In this document: in pieces, positions 10,091 to 17,659 of the stretch
Layout of the letters: each line of letters starts with the position of its first letter
Numbering within the stretch: position 1 is the stretch's first letter
Source of the DNA: Sulfurimonas sediminis
GTDB lineage: Bacteria > Campylobacterota > Campylobacteria > Campylobacterales > Sulfurimonadaceae
Assembly (NCBI RefSeq): GCF_014905115.1
Contig: NZ_CP041235.1
Coordinates: 2,046,001 to 2,110,000, forward strand
Length of the DNA stretch: 64,000 bases
Reading direction: 5' to 3'
Position numbers and translations under genes: made by a program
The notes under the pieces: model-generated
The model's input: only the letters and a program-made list of their open reading frames with translations
Told to the model about the DNA's origin: nothing
Database searches by the model: none

Positions 10091-10653
10091 ACTTTTGCCT
10101 CTTTATACTCTTGCAATTTTTTGTCCAAATCATCCAGCCAGCTTGCATTGACAAAGGCTTTTATGGACGGTTTGATCTCATACGCCTCTTCAACTGTTTT
10201 GAGTTTCTTCAAAAAGCCTAAATCTTCCACTTTTTTGATGGTACTTTCTATCTCTTTTTGCATTTTGAGTTCATTAAAAGTAGTTCCCAAAAAGAGCTCA
10301 AGCGCCCCTTTGATATCCTCTTTGCCTATCACCGCTCTTTCATGTTCTGACTGTACTTCAAATTCGGCAATTTTACGTCGCAGCACCACACACAACAAAG
10401 ATACTTTATAACTTAACTCTCTGCTTTTTATCAACTTCGGCAGTGCCTCTTCGCCCTCTTCAAAAACCCTGTTTTTCAAGTAGGCATACCCGTCATTTTC
10501 CTCTATCACAAGCTCTAAGCCAATCGTTTCGAAGTACTCCGATACAGCTGAGTAACTGTTATAAAGCAGTTCATAAAAAGCTTTTTCATTATCACTTTTA
10601 TAAAATATTCCCTGCAAAAGCAAAATAATAGCCGTTTTGGCATCTCTGTTCAT
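10081..10653 (-). CDS. jetB: Wadjet subunit JetB (DUF4194)
   Basis: Small kleisin-associated (MukE-like) subunit of Wadjet. A longer reading to 10725 is open, but the better start is ATG at 10653 (protein begins MNRDAKTA): it lies one base past the jetA stop, has GGAGAG before it, and gives 190 residues, the usual DUF4194 size. The segment GLELVIEENDGYAYLKNR matches the winged-helix core expected of the family. The gene is sandwiched between jetA and jetC with almost no spacing, as in described type I Wadjet loci. Confidence 0.88.
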   Translation of the reverse strand: MNRDAKTAIILLLQGIFYKSDNEKAFYELLYNSYSAVSEYFETIGLELVIEENDGYAYLKNRVFEEGEEALPKLIKSRELSYKVSLLCVVLRRKIAEFEVQSEHERAVIGKEDIKGALELFLGTTFNELKMQKEIESTIKKVEDLGFLKKLKTVEEAYEIKPSIKAFVNASWLDDLDKKLQEYKEAKVWS

Positions 10654-10654
10654 C

Positions 10655-12097
10655 TCAAGACTCTCCCCGTGTGATAATAATATTTGGTACAAGCACCCAT
10701 TTTGAGTGTTGTTCTTCATCATCAATTTTGATTTTACTCTTTTGGTCCATCTCTATGATAGTGTTTTGGGATTTTTGCACTAAAGAGAGATAGCCAATAA
10801 GCTCGCTCATTCCTTTTGTAAGAGGAAATTTTTCTATCACTTTTTGCAGTGTCACCTGTGGATAGAGTTGCAAAAGTGTGTTGATATTATTTTGCAAAAG
10901 CGCTTCATTTACATAAAACAGATTGTAAAAGCTCTCCAAATCAACGACATTCTCCTCCTCATCTTTTATCTCCTGAAGAAATTTTGTTGCATCTTTTGGC
11001 GTGTAAAGAGACTTTTCAAAAACAGTGTCAACTTTTACACCACTGCCCATCATAAAGGAAAAATCTTTTCTTGACGGGGTATCCTCTTTTATCTCTAAGG
11101 CTGTTTTTTCTATATTTTTGCATAGCTCAAGAATTTTTTTATTTTCTATCCAGACCCTGTCATCTATAAATCTGCGAAGCTGTTCTATCAGCTTAGAAGA
11201 GACCTTGGTGATTTTACCTGCATGCAACAAAAGATCATATTTGAGATTTTTGACGCTTTCATGTTTGTCAAACTCTTTTATCACATCAATTGCATAGAGT
11301 TTTTCAAGCATCTCAGAAAGCTTTTCATTTTTTTGTGCATCAGTTAAAACCTGCCAAAAAGCAAAAAAACTCTTCCCCTGATCACTCTGTCGTATCTGCT
11401 CTTCACTCTCAAAAATGGAGTCCAAAACTCCCTCTTTTGCACCGCTTGCATTGGCGATACTCACCATCGTTTTATGGTTTAATTCTCGAAAATTATACTC
11501 AATCTGTGCAAAATCATATTTGAGTTTACGACTCTGTTCCTCTATAAGCATAAAATGCTCTTTTATACGACTGTTGTCAAAACGCAAGTCTTCTTTGGCT
11601 CTAATCTTGGCAATACGTTCATCAATCGCTTTTTTCTCCTCTTCAAGTGCTGCAATTCGCTCGGTATCGCTCAAATGCGTCTCAAATTCCAACTCCTCAA
11701 GCAATTCAAAAATAATATTGAATTTCGTCCGACTCCCTACAAACTCCCGCTGCTCTAAACTTTCTAAAAATTCAAACACTTTTTGGGTATGGGGTGTAAG
11801 CTCATACATCGCCTCATCTTCACTCCCCTGATACTTCTTCAAGTAGCCGTTTTTGTCACTGACAAAATCATCAAGGTATGCTTTGGCATCTTTTGGATAC
11901 ACATCAGGATCGCTTTGATGAATATCATACAGATAATCTTCCAAATATGCAAGAATGGTAGTGTGATTCAGTGTAACATGGCGTTTTTGGATAAAAACAA
12001 AGTGAAAAAAGCCAACCATCATGGCAAAATTGTCACTGTTGAGCAGCTTAATGGTTTGGTTGTAAGTTTTAAGATTTTTGAGGTATTGGTATGTCAT
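10655..12097 (-). CDS. jetA: Wadjet kleisin subunit JetA (DUF3375)
   Basis: Kleisin (MukF-like) subunit that bridges the JetC heads. The 480-residue protein opens with a helical domain (about 1-130) like DUF3375, continues with a charged coiled-coil stretch (about residues 145-210) and ends in a second helical region. It is the first gene of jetABCD. The start lies 27 bases past the stop of the preceding unknown gene, with no obvious terminator in the gap, so transcription may run in from luxS. The family call rests on sequence character plus its order with jetB, jetC and jetD. Confidence 0.88.
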   Translation of the reverse strand: MTYQYLKNLKTYNQTIKLLNSDNFAMMVGFFHFVFIQKRHVTLNHTTILAYLEDYLYDIHQSDPDVYPKDAKAYLDDFVSDKNGYLKKYQGSEDEAMYELTPHTQKVFEFLESLEQREFVGSRTKFNIIFELLEELEFETHLSDTERIAALEEEKKAIDERIAKIRAKEDLRFDNSRIKEHFMLIEEQSRKLKYDFAQIEYNFRELNHKTMVSIANASGAKEGVLDSIFESEEQIRQSDQGKSFFAFWQVLTDAQKNEKLSEMLEKLYAIDVIKEFDKHESVKNLKYDLLLHAGKITKVSSKLIEQLRRFIDDRVWIENKKILELCKNIEKTALEIKEDTPSRKDFSFMMGSGVKVDTVFEKSLYTPKDATKFLQEIKDEEENVVDLESFYNLFYVNEALLQNNINTLLQLYPQVTLQKVIEKFPLTKGMSELIGYLSLVQKSQNTIIEMDQKSKIKIDDEEQHSKWVLVPNIIITRGES

Positions 12098-12124
12098 TCT
12101 ATTTTTAGGGATGTCACAATTTCA

Positions 12125-12616
12125 CTACAACCCGTTCCCCCACATGTGCATTTTTTTTGCCATGACCAGATCATATTTTGGCAGTATCTCTATAGCATTG
12201 GGGGCACGAAATTCAAACCTTTCCAATAGCTCTTTTGTTTTTGCTGTATTCGTCGTCCCTTTCTTTTGCATGATAATTATATTTGCCGTATTTGCAAGGG
12301 TTGTATAAGCAATTCTTAGTAGTAAGTCAGGATTGCTGTGTTGCGATAGAACATCTTTAAAAATCACCATGTCATTATCACGCGGCAATGCACGAAAAGG
12401 TTTTGTAAAACTATTTATAATTTGTATCTTGGTTTGCTCCAGTGCTTCAGGTATTTTCACTGCATCTTGTGTGTAGAGTGCAAGATGAAATTCACCCTCT
12501 ACTTCTGCAATTATCTTTTGTAAAGCAAGTGTTGTCGCATCAATTTTGTCGGTAATTTGCAGGTAATGATTCCCCGGCAAAGGGTTGAAAAGTTCCAAAA
12601 ACTGTTTTAATTCCAT
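12125..12616 (-). CDS. unknown protein, weak methyltransferase-like C-terminal half
   Basis: I do not recognise this 163-residue protein. The start ATG at 12616 (MELKQFLE) is preferred over a longer reading to 12655, since the longer one would overlap the upstream gene and ATG 12616 has AAAGA before it. Residues about 80-125, with the pattern DNDMVIFKDVLSQHSNPDLL and a following hydrophobic strand, resemble the part of class I methyltransferases after motif IV, but a GxGxG SAM loop is not visible. It lies 13 bases downstream of another unknown gene and 27 bases before jetA, so it belongs to the luxS-side transcript and perhaps to the jet transcript. A link to Wadjet is speculative. Confidence 0.7.
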   Translation of the reverse strand: MELKQFLELFNPLPGNHYLQITDKIDATTLALQKIIAEVEGEFHLALYTQDAVKIPEALEQTKIQIINSFTKPFRALPRDNDMVIFKDVLSQHSNPDLLLRIAYTTLANTANIIIMQKKGTTNTAKTKELLERFEFRAPNAIEILPKYDLVMAKKMHMWGNGL

Positions 12617-12629
12617 ACAAAATCTTTCT

Positions 12630-12932
12630 TTAGTATGCCAAGTCGTGCAGCTCACGAAACAAATAGGCTTCTACTATATCATCAATCGTTTTTTGCGTAT
12701 GTGCCACGAGCACCATCATAGACATATTCATAAAGTCCATAACCGGCTCGCCGTCACTGTTGACAACAACGGCTTCAGACCAGTTCTCAAAACCGTCGTA
12801 TGTGTCGCAATGCAGTACCTCTACAAGTTCCCCCTCTTCTATACGAAGCTGCGCCCAGGTTTTTGCTTCTAAAACAGGTGTAATCTCGGCTTCTTGCACA
12901 TCTGTAGTATTCATCGGTACTAAAACTAACAT
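12630..12932 (-). CDS. conserved hypothetical, 100 residues
   Basis: Unrecognised small acidic protein, no signal peptide and no membrane segment. The start ATG at 12932 overlaps the luxS stop in a TAATG arrangement, a strong sign of translational coupling. The sequence mixes short beta-like and helical stretches, with one Cys (LHCDTYDGF) and a Met-rich stretch MDFMNMSMMV. I considered a NifX/NifB-type cofactor-binding fold, but the similarity is too weak to claim. Confidence 0.7.
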   Translation of the reverse strand: MLVLVPMNTTDVQEAEITPVLEAKTWAQLRIEEGELVEVLHCDTYDGFENWSEAVVVNSDGEPVMDFMNMSMMVLVAHTQKTIDDIVEAYLFRELHDLAY

Positions 12933-13447
12933 TAGCCGTTTATCTCTTTAAGTTTCTTTTTACTCAGTTGCAGTTTTTTGTTATCCATCACACCTATTTT
13001 ATGCGAAAGAATGTCACTGGCAATTTTTTTGGCATTTTTAAGAGAGTGCATTTTATATGTTCCGCACTGATAAATATTGAGTTCAGGAATATCCTTTTTA
13101 CTCTTTACATGTAAGACATCTTCCATGGCTTTTTCCCATGCTTTTGCCACTCTTTTTTCATCAGGCGTACCAATAACAGACATGTAAAAACCTGTACGGC
13201 ACCCCATTGGTGAAAGGTCTATAATCTCAACATTTTTTGAATTTAAATGATTTCTCATAAAACCCGCAAAAAGGTGTTCCAAAGTATGCATCCCGCGTCC
13301 GTCCATTTTATCTTCGTTTGGTTTGTAAAAACGCAGATCAAAAACGGTGATTTTGTCTCCGCACGGTGTTTTCATCACTTTTGCTTTACGCACTGCAGGT
13401 GCAGGCATAATCGTGTGGTCAACTGTAAAACTGTCTAATAGTGGCAT
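12932..13447 (-). CDS. luxS: S-ribosylhomocysteine lyase LuxS
   Basis: Cleaves S-ribosylhomocysteine to homocysteine and DPD, the precursor of autoinducer-2, in the activated methyl cycle. The 171-residue protein has the metal site HTLEH (about residues 54-58) and the third metal ligand Cys in [12 protein letters not shown] (about residue 128), plus the family start [14 protein letters not shown] 13447 is preceded by AAGGAT. It heads a run of minus-strand genes with TAATG overlap to the next, then a second unknown gene and the jet genes. TTACATGTAA lies at 13105-13114 within it. Confidence 0.97.
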   Translation of the reverse strand: MPLLDSFTVDHTIMPAPAVRKAKVMKTPCGDKITVFDLRFYKPNEDKMDGRGMHTLEHLFAGFMRNHLNSKNVEIIDLSPMGCRTGFYMSVIGTPDEKRVAKAWEKAMEDVLHVKSKKDIPELNIYQCGTYKMHSLKNAKKIASDILSHKIGVMDNKKLQLSKKKLKEING

Positions 13448-13577
13448 GGTAAATATCCTTAAGTTTATTGTTAAATATATTTTAGCGAAAAAAATTGATG
13501 ATAAATTGAAGTATGAAAGTAGGTGTCTATTTTAGCCCAGAATGAAGTCTTCATACTATTAAGTTCAGCATTTTTTT

Positions 13578-13603
13578 GGAACCGGCACTGAAGTACCGGT
13601 TCC
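13578..13603 (+). repeat. dispersed hairpin repeat, copy 1
   Basis: The arms GGAACCGG and CCGGTTCC flank the loop CACTGAAGTA, forming a perfect 8-bp stem. It lies in the 290-base gap between luxS and porB. The same loop with matching stems occurs at 13677, 25611, 25694 (inverted) and 42509. No gene is seen in this gap. Confidence 0.85.
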
Positions 13604-13674
13604 GAGAACGCATTAATTTTCTTAACTTAATGGCAGTAAGGTTTTAACCTAGGCCTTAGTCTTTAAAGACACAC

Positions 13675-13700
13675 AGCCCGCACTGAAGTACGGGTTCCGA
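13675..13700 (+). repeat. dispersed hairpin repeat, copy 2
   Basis: The loop CACTGAAGTA at 13681-13690 is flanked by CCCG and CGGG, so both stem sides differ from copy 1 in a compensating way. TTCCGAGAA follows, as in copy 1. It sits 37 bases from the porB stop and could act as a transcript end structure. Confidence 0.8.
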
Positions 13701-13737
13701 GAAAGTTTATAAATGATTCAAAAAAGCCAGATGTTCG

Positions 13738-14694
13738 CTAAACGCGAGCTTCTTCTCTTCTGTTTAGATACTCCCAGTTTGCATCTACACGCTCTTGCCA
13801 CTCTTTTATAAGGTGTTTGTATTCATCTTTGAACAGGTGCTTAAAGCGTCCCTGTGCAGCCAAATACTCTTCTACCGGAATAACATTTTTTGGTCTGTAT
13901 GTTATGTTTAACTCATGCCCGTCAATGATTTCATACAGTGGAAATACCAGTGAATCAGTCGCAAGATCCGTTAACAGCATCGTGTCTTTTGGATCAAATT
14001 TCCACTCAGTAGTACAAGGAGAAACCGCATTGATAAATACAGGCCCTTCAACCGCCATACCGTGCTGAATTTTTTTCACCATATCTTTCCATTTGTTTGG
14101 AGCCACCTGCGCCGCATACGGAATACCATGGCTTGCCATAATACTTACCATATCTTTTTTGTTTTTCTTTTCACCGTAGCTTACACGACCTGCCGGTGCA
14201 GTTGTTGTGCTTGAACCGATTGGTGTTGAAGAGGAGCGCTGTCCGCCTGTATTTGCATAGACTTCATTATCCAAAACAACATGCATCATATTGTGCCCAC
14301 GCTCCATACAGCCTGAAATCCACTGAAAACCAATATCGTAAGAAGCACCGTCACCGGCAAAAGATATAAATTTAGGATTACGCTCTGGCTGCTTGAGACG
14401 GCCTTTTCTTTTAAGGGCTTTATGCATAGCTTCAGCCCCTGCAACAGCAGTTGAGCCATTTTCAAAACCGATATGAATCCATGAAGCATCCCATGAAGTA
14501 TAAGGATACACTGCTGTACAAACTTCTAAACATCCGGTAGATGCTGAAAGAACCAGGTCATCATTTGTTGCATTCAAAACTTCACGAACAATGATAGAGT
14601 GTGCACAACCAGGGCAAAGAAGGTTTGCCCCTTCAAAACGGTCTGCTGATGTAGAAAACTCTTTTAAGTTTTTAATTTTTTTCATTTCACTCAT
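13738..14694 (-). CDS. porB: pyruvate:ferredoxin oxidoreductase, beta subunit
   Basis: Thiamine-diphosphate subunit of the enzyme that interconverts pyruvate and acetyl-CoA plus CO2 with ferredoxin; in this lineage it can serve the reductive TCA cycle. The 318-residue protein has the cluster-binding Cys pair CPGC (about residue 28), TGCLEVC (about residue 54), the ThDP/Mg loop GDGASYDIG followed by N-E-V-Y-A-N-T-G-G, and a C-terminal Cys in AVSPC. It is last in a four-gene operon after porG, porD and porA, with 9 bases to porA. Confidence 0.94.
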   Translation of the reverse strand: MSEMKKIKNLKEFSTSADRFEGANLLCPGCAHSIIVREVLNATNDDLVLSASTGCLEVCTAVYPYTSWDASWIHIGFENGSTAVAGAEAMHKALKRKGRLKQPERNPKFISFAGDGASYDIGFQWISGCMERGHNMMHVVLDNEVYANTGGQRSSSTPIGSSTTTAPAGRVSYGEKKNKKDMVSIMASHGIPYAAQVAPNKWKDMVKKIQHGMAVEGPVFINAVSPCTTEWKFDPKDTMLLTDLATDSLVFPLYEIIDGHELNITYRPKNVIPVEEYLAAQGRFKHLFKDEYKHLIKEWQERVDANWEYLNRREEARV

Positions 14695-14703
14695 CGTTTT
14701 TTC

Positions 14704-15927
14704 CTATAAAAATTGTAATTTCGGTCCACGAACACCGATAAATTGTTGTAATGGAGTAAGCACCTTGCCAGCATCAGCATTTGCCTGCAGTTCAGTATAC
14801 AGGTCTGTGAGATGTCTTTTTGTCAAATCTCTCCCGCCTAGACCATAAATGTAACCCGAAAGCAAGGCTTTTGTATCTGTGTTAAAGAGTGCACCCGCAA
14901 TTTCATTAAAAAGCATACCCGGCGCTCCGTTTGGAGACGAACGGTCAAGTGCTGCTATCGCTTTTACATCTTTAAGCGCTTCTTGAATTTCAAAAAACGG
15001 GAACGGTCGAACAACGCGAAGTCCGACAACACCGGCTTTGATACCCTTTTCTCTCATCTCTGTTGCCACTTCACGAGCAGTTTCCACTGAAGTACCCATG
15101 CAAACCACGGCAACATCCGCATCATCCATATCATATTTTTCAACGATATTATATTTTCTGCCTGAGAGTTTCTCGAACGCATCAAAGGCTGCTTGAATCT
15201 TTGGCATTACTTTTGTCATAAGGTCATGGTGTTGACGCGCTTTATGCTCAAAATGCCAGTCTTCTTCTGTTTGTACCCCGTGTGTTACCGGATGTTCAAA
15301 ATCAAGCATATCGTTCATAGGTTTGAAATCACCTACAAAACTATAGGCTGTATCATCATCTAAAGTATGAACCCCTTGTGCAGTATGTGAAGTCATAAAA
15401 CCGTCCTGATGTACCATACATGGAAGTCTTACATCATGATCTTCCGCCACTTTAAAAGCGATAAAGTTCAAGTCATACGCATCCTGAGGACAGTATGCAT
15501 CAAGCTGTATCCAACCGCAGTCGCGTCCAAGATACATATCCGAATGATCACCATTTACGTTCAACGGTGCAGCCAATGCACGGTTTACAACATTTAAAAC
15601 AATCGGCAAACGCATACCAGAAGCCTGGTAAAGTGTTTCAACCATTAAAGCAAAACCCTGTGAAGATGTTGCAGTAGCAACACGTCCGCCAGCCGCTGCA
15701 GCACCGATACATCCAGACATTGCGGCATGTTCAGACTCAACCATTACAAATTCACCCTCGACATAGTTATCTGCCAAAAATTTTGCATATCCCTCAACTA
15801 TAGGAGTTGACGGCGTAATCGGGTATGCGGAAACAACATCAATCTGACACTGTCTCATTGCCTGTGCAGCTGCAAAGTTTCCATCCCATACTTCAATATC
15901 TCTTAATTCCATTTTATCAAATGCCAT
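14704..15927 (-). CDS. porA: pyruvate:ferredoxin oxidoreductase, alpha subunit
   Basis: Substrate and ThDP pyrimidine-binding subunit of the four-subunit enzyme. The 407 residues carry AYPITPSTPI (about residues 36-45), the VESEHAAMSG block and TATSSQGFALM, all typical of the alpha subunit. The start abuts the porD stop with no gap. The subunit set gamma, delta, alpha, beta fits pyruvate rather than 2-oxoglutarate specificity, but substrate is inferred from the family. Confidence 0.94.
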   Translation of the reverse strand: MAFDKMELRDIEVWDGNFAAAQAMRQCQIDVVSAYPITPSTPIVEGYAKFLADNYVEGEFVMVESEHAAMSGCIGAAAAGGRVATATSSQGFALMVETLYQASGMRLPIVLNVVNRALAAPLNVNGDHSDMYLGRDCGWIQLDAYCPQDAYDLNFIAFKVAEDHDVRLPCMVHQDGFMTSHTAQGVHTLDDDTAYSFVGDFKPMNDMLDFEHPVTHGVQTEEDWHFEHKARQHHDLMTKVMPKIQAAFDAFEKLSGRKYNIVEKYDMDDADVAVVCMGTSVETAREVATEMREKGIKAGVVGLRVVRPFPFFEIQEALKDVKAIAALDRSSPNGAPGMLFNEIAGALFNTDTKALLSGYIYGLGGRDLTKRHLTDLYTELQANADAGKVLTPLQQFIGVRGPKLQFL

Positions 15928-16323
15928 CTATTTCTCCTCTTCTTCTTTTGCCGGCCAATTAGCAATCTCTGTCTCTTCGTCTGCTTGTTCCGGGAACATT
16001 AAAAGTGATTTCGGATTTGTCGGACAAACCTCAACACAGATTGCACACCCTTTACAGTGATCCATATCTATTCCTATCATTTTTTTATCTCTTGAAATAA
16101 TTGAAATATCCGGGCAGTAGACCCAGCAAAATTGGCAATCAATACAAAAATCCTTATTAAAAACCGGTTTTTCAATTCTCCAGTCAGCAACACTTGCAGA
16201 AAAAGAGCTGTTTTGTGAGTATGGGCGGTCTTCTTGGAGTGTACCCGCAATATCTTCTACTGCACCATCAAACGTACGAAGCATCGCTCCGATTTCAAAT
16301 TCGTCCCAACCTGTATTTGCCAT
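15928..16323 (-). CDS. porD: pyruvate:ferredoxin oxidoreductase, delta (ferredoxin) subunit
   Basis: Electron-transfer subunit with two [4Fe-4S] clusters: CIDCQFCWVYCP and CKGCAICVEVCP, each CxxCxxCxxxC. The 131-residue length has an N-terminal extension of about 50 residues before the first cluster. It lies between porG and porA with 10 bases and no gap respectively, consistent with one operon. Confidence 0.94.
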   Translation of the reverse strand: MANTGWDEFEIGAMLRTFDGAVEDIAGTLQEDRPYSQNSSFSASVADWRIEKPVFNKDFCIDCQFCWVYCPDISIISRDKKMIGIDMDHCKGCAICVEVCPTNPKSLLMFPEQADEETEIANWPAKEEEEK

Positions 16324-16333
16324 CTATAGCTCC

Positions 16334-16891
16334 TTACTTTACTTCGTCATATGCGCGCTGTATGGCGATCATATTTGCATCAACAATTTTCTTAGGCAGT
16401 TTATCTAATATTCTCATCATATTCTCTTTAAAGAATTCAATATCATACATACCCGATATCTTCATAAAAGCACCAAGCATCGGTGTATTAGGAATAGGAC
16501 GTCCAATCGTTTCTTGTGCAATTTTAATACAGTCAACCGTGTAAACATTTTTGCCTTCAAGTTTTGGCACAGAGGCGACAAGTTCTTCTGTACTCATATG
16601 TGTTGTGATGATGTATTTTGTATCATCTTTCCCGTTTACCGTCACATCTGTTGTGTATACCAAGGCAGGATCTATAACAAAAACATAATCAGGTTCCATA
16701 TATTTTTCATGATTCATAATTACTTTGTCATCCACACGATTATATGCTGTCATCGCAGCTCCACGTTTTGCAGAACCGTAAAACGCAAATGCCTGTACAT
16801 GTTTACCAGTTGTAGAAATAACGTCTGCCAAACCCTTGGCACCTGTAACAGCACCTTGGCCGGCACGACTATGCCATCTAATCTCTAGCAT
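16334..16891 (-). CDS. porG: pyruvate:ferredoxin oxidoreductase, gamma subunit
   Basis: Gamma subunit and first gene of the por operon. The start ATG 16891 (MLEIRWHSRAGQGAVTG) is chosen over a longer open reading to 16930, because GAAGGAG stands just before it and the family begins at this point. The motif RAGQGAVTGAKGLAD is diagnostic. The 185 residues match the family size. The upstream 110-base gap should hold the operon promoter; I could not fix its position. Confidence 0.94.
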   Translation of the reverse strand: MLEIRWHSRAGQGAVTGAKGLADVISTTGKHVQAFAFYGSAKRGAAMTAYNRVDDKVIMNHEKYMEPDYVFVIDPALVYTTDVTVNGKDDTKYIITTHMSTEELVASVPKLEGKNVYTVDCIKIAQETIGRPIPNTPMLGAFMKISGMYDIEFFKENMMRILDKLPKKIVDANMIAIQRAYDEVK

Positions 16892-17004
16892 AAATTCTCC
16901 TTCAATTTTCAAGAAACTTATCTTTAACAATTTTTTTTAATTCTTAAGCTCAATTTTAGAACAGAGCCACTTAAAGTTAGCTTGATAATATGATTAAGAT
17001 TAAC

Positions 17005-17658
17005 TTATACTGTAAAATATGCGGTTTTTCTACTTTTCAGGTAACAGATTGCATCCAAAGAATCATTAAATATAATTTCAGAAAACTTTTTTAAACTTTT
17101 TTCCTCTTCATATCCGCTTAAAACACCAATGGAATTGACACCGGCATTTTTTGCCGACAAGAGATCCATCTGTGTATCTCCGATCATCCATATCTCTTTG
17201 TTTTTTGTATCAAAACTCTGCAGAGCTTTTAAAATCGGTTCCGCATGCGGTTTGGGATTTTGCACATGTTCTCTGCCGACAAGGACCTCAAATTTATCCA
17301 TTAATCCGAAGTGTTCCATTAAAATCCGGGAGTATTTTCCTGTTTTTGTTGTCACTATTCCCAAAGATGCAAATGCGGCTGCCGCTTCTACGGCCTCTTT
17401 GGCATTTGGCAGGAGTTTTGTTTTTTGTGTAGAGATTTCTCTGTAATGCTCTTTATAGGTAGTGACAAAGTCCAAAACAAGTGCTTCATCCACCCCGAGT
17501 TCTCTGTACATTACATCCAAAGGATGTCCGATAAGTGCCTTTATCTGTGCATCATCGGGTACAGAGAAGCCGTGCACTGCAAAGGAGTTGTGAAAACTCT
17601 CCAAAATTGCCTCTGTAGAGTCTATAAGTGTACCGTCCAAGTCAAATAATATTATCAC
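17005..17658 (-). CDS. gph: HAD-family hydrolase, phosphoglycolate phosphatase-like
   Basis: Cytoplasmic HAD phosphatase of the Gph type, probably dephosphorylating 2-phosphoglycolate or a similar small phosphate ester. Motif I is FDLDGTLIDST (residues 5-15) with the nucleophile Asp and the acid Asp, motif II is TTKT (about residue 104), the Lys of motif III falls in NPKPHAEP, and motif IV is IGDTQMDLLSAKNAG. A helical cap lies between. Length 217 is normal. It begins 1 base after the next gene's stop, so they are likely cotranscribed. Substrate is inferred. Confidence 0.85.
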   Translation of the reverse strand: MIILFDLDGTLIDSTEAILESFHNSFAVHGFSVPDDAQIKALIGHPLDVMYRELGVDEALVLDFVTTYKEHYREISTQKTKLLPNAKEAVEAAAAFASLGIVTTKTGKYSRILMEHFGLMDKFEVLVGREHVQNPKPHAEPILKALQSFDTKNKEIWMIGDTQMDLLSAKNAGVNSIGVLSGYEEEKSLKKFSEIIFNDSLDAICYLKSRKTAYFTV

Positions 17659-17659
17659 G

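Noticed and set aside
5594-12097. Wadjet locus as a wholly new system
   Set aside because: The four genes match the order, size and motifs of described JetABCD systems. I report it as a known type, with only its luxS-linked position as open.
13621-13634. Remnant of a second IS4 element
   Set aside because: CTTAACTTAATGGC matches 14 bases of the IS4 end, but the match breaks off beyond that and no partner end or target repeat is seen. Too short to claim.
16892-16930. Longer N-terminus of PorG
   Set aside because: The extra 13 residues lie before a strong GAAGGAG site and do not fit the family start.
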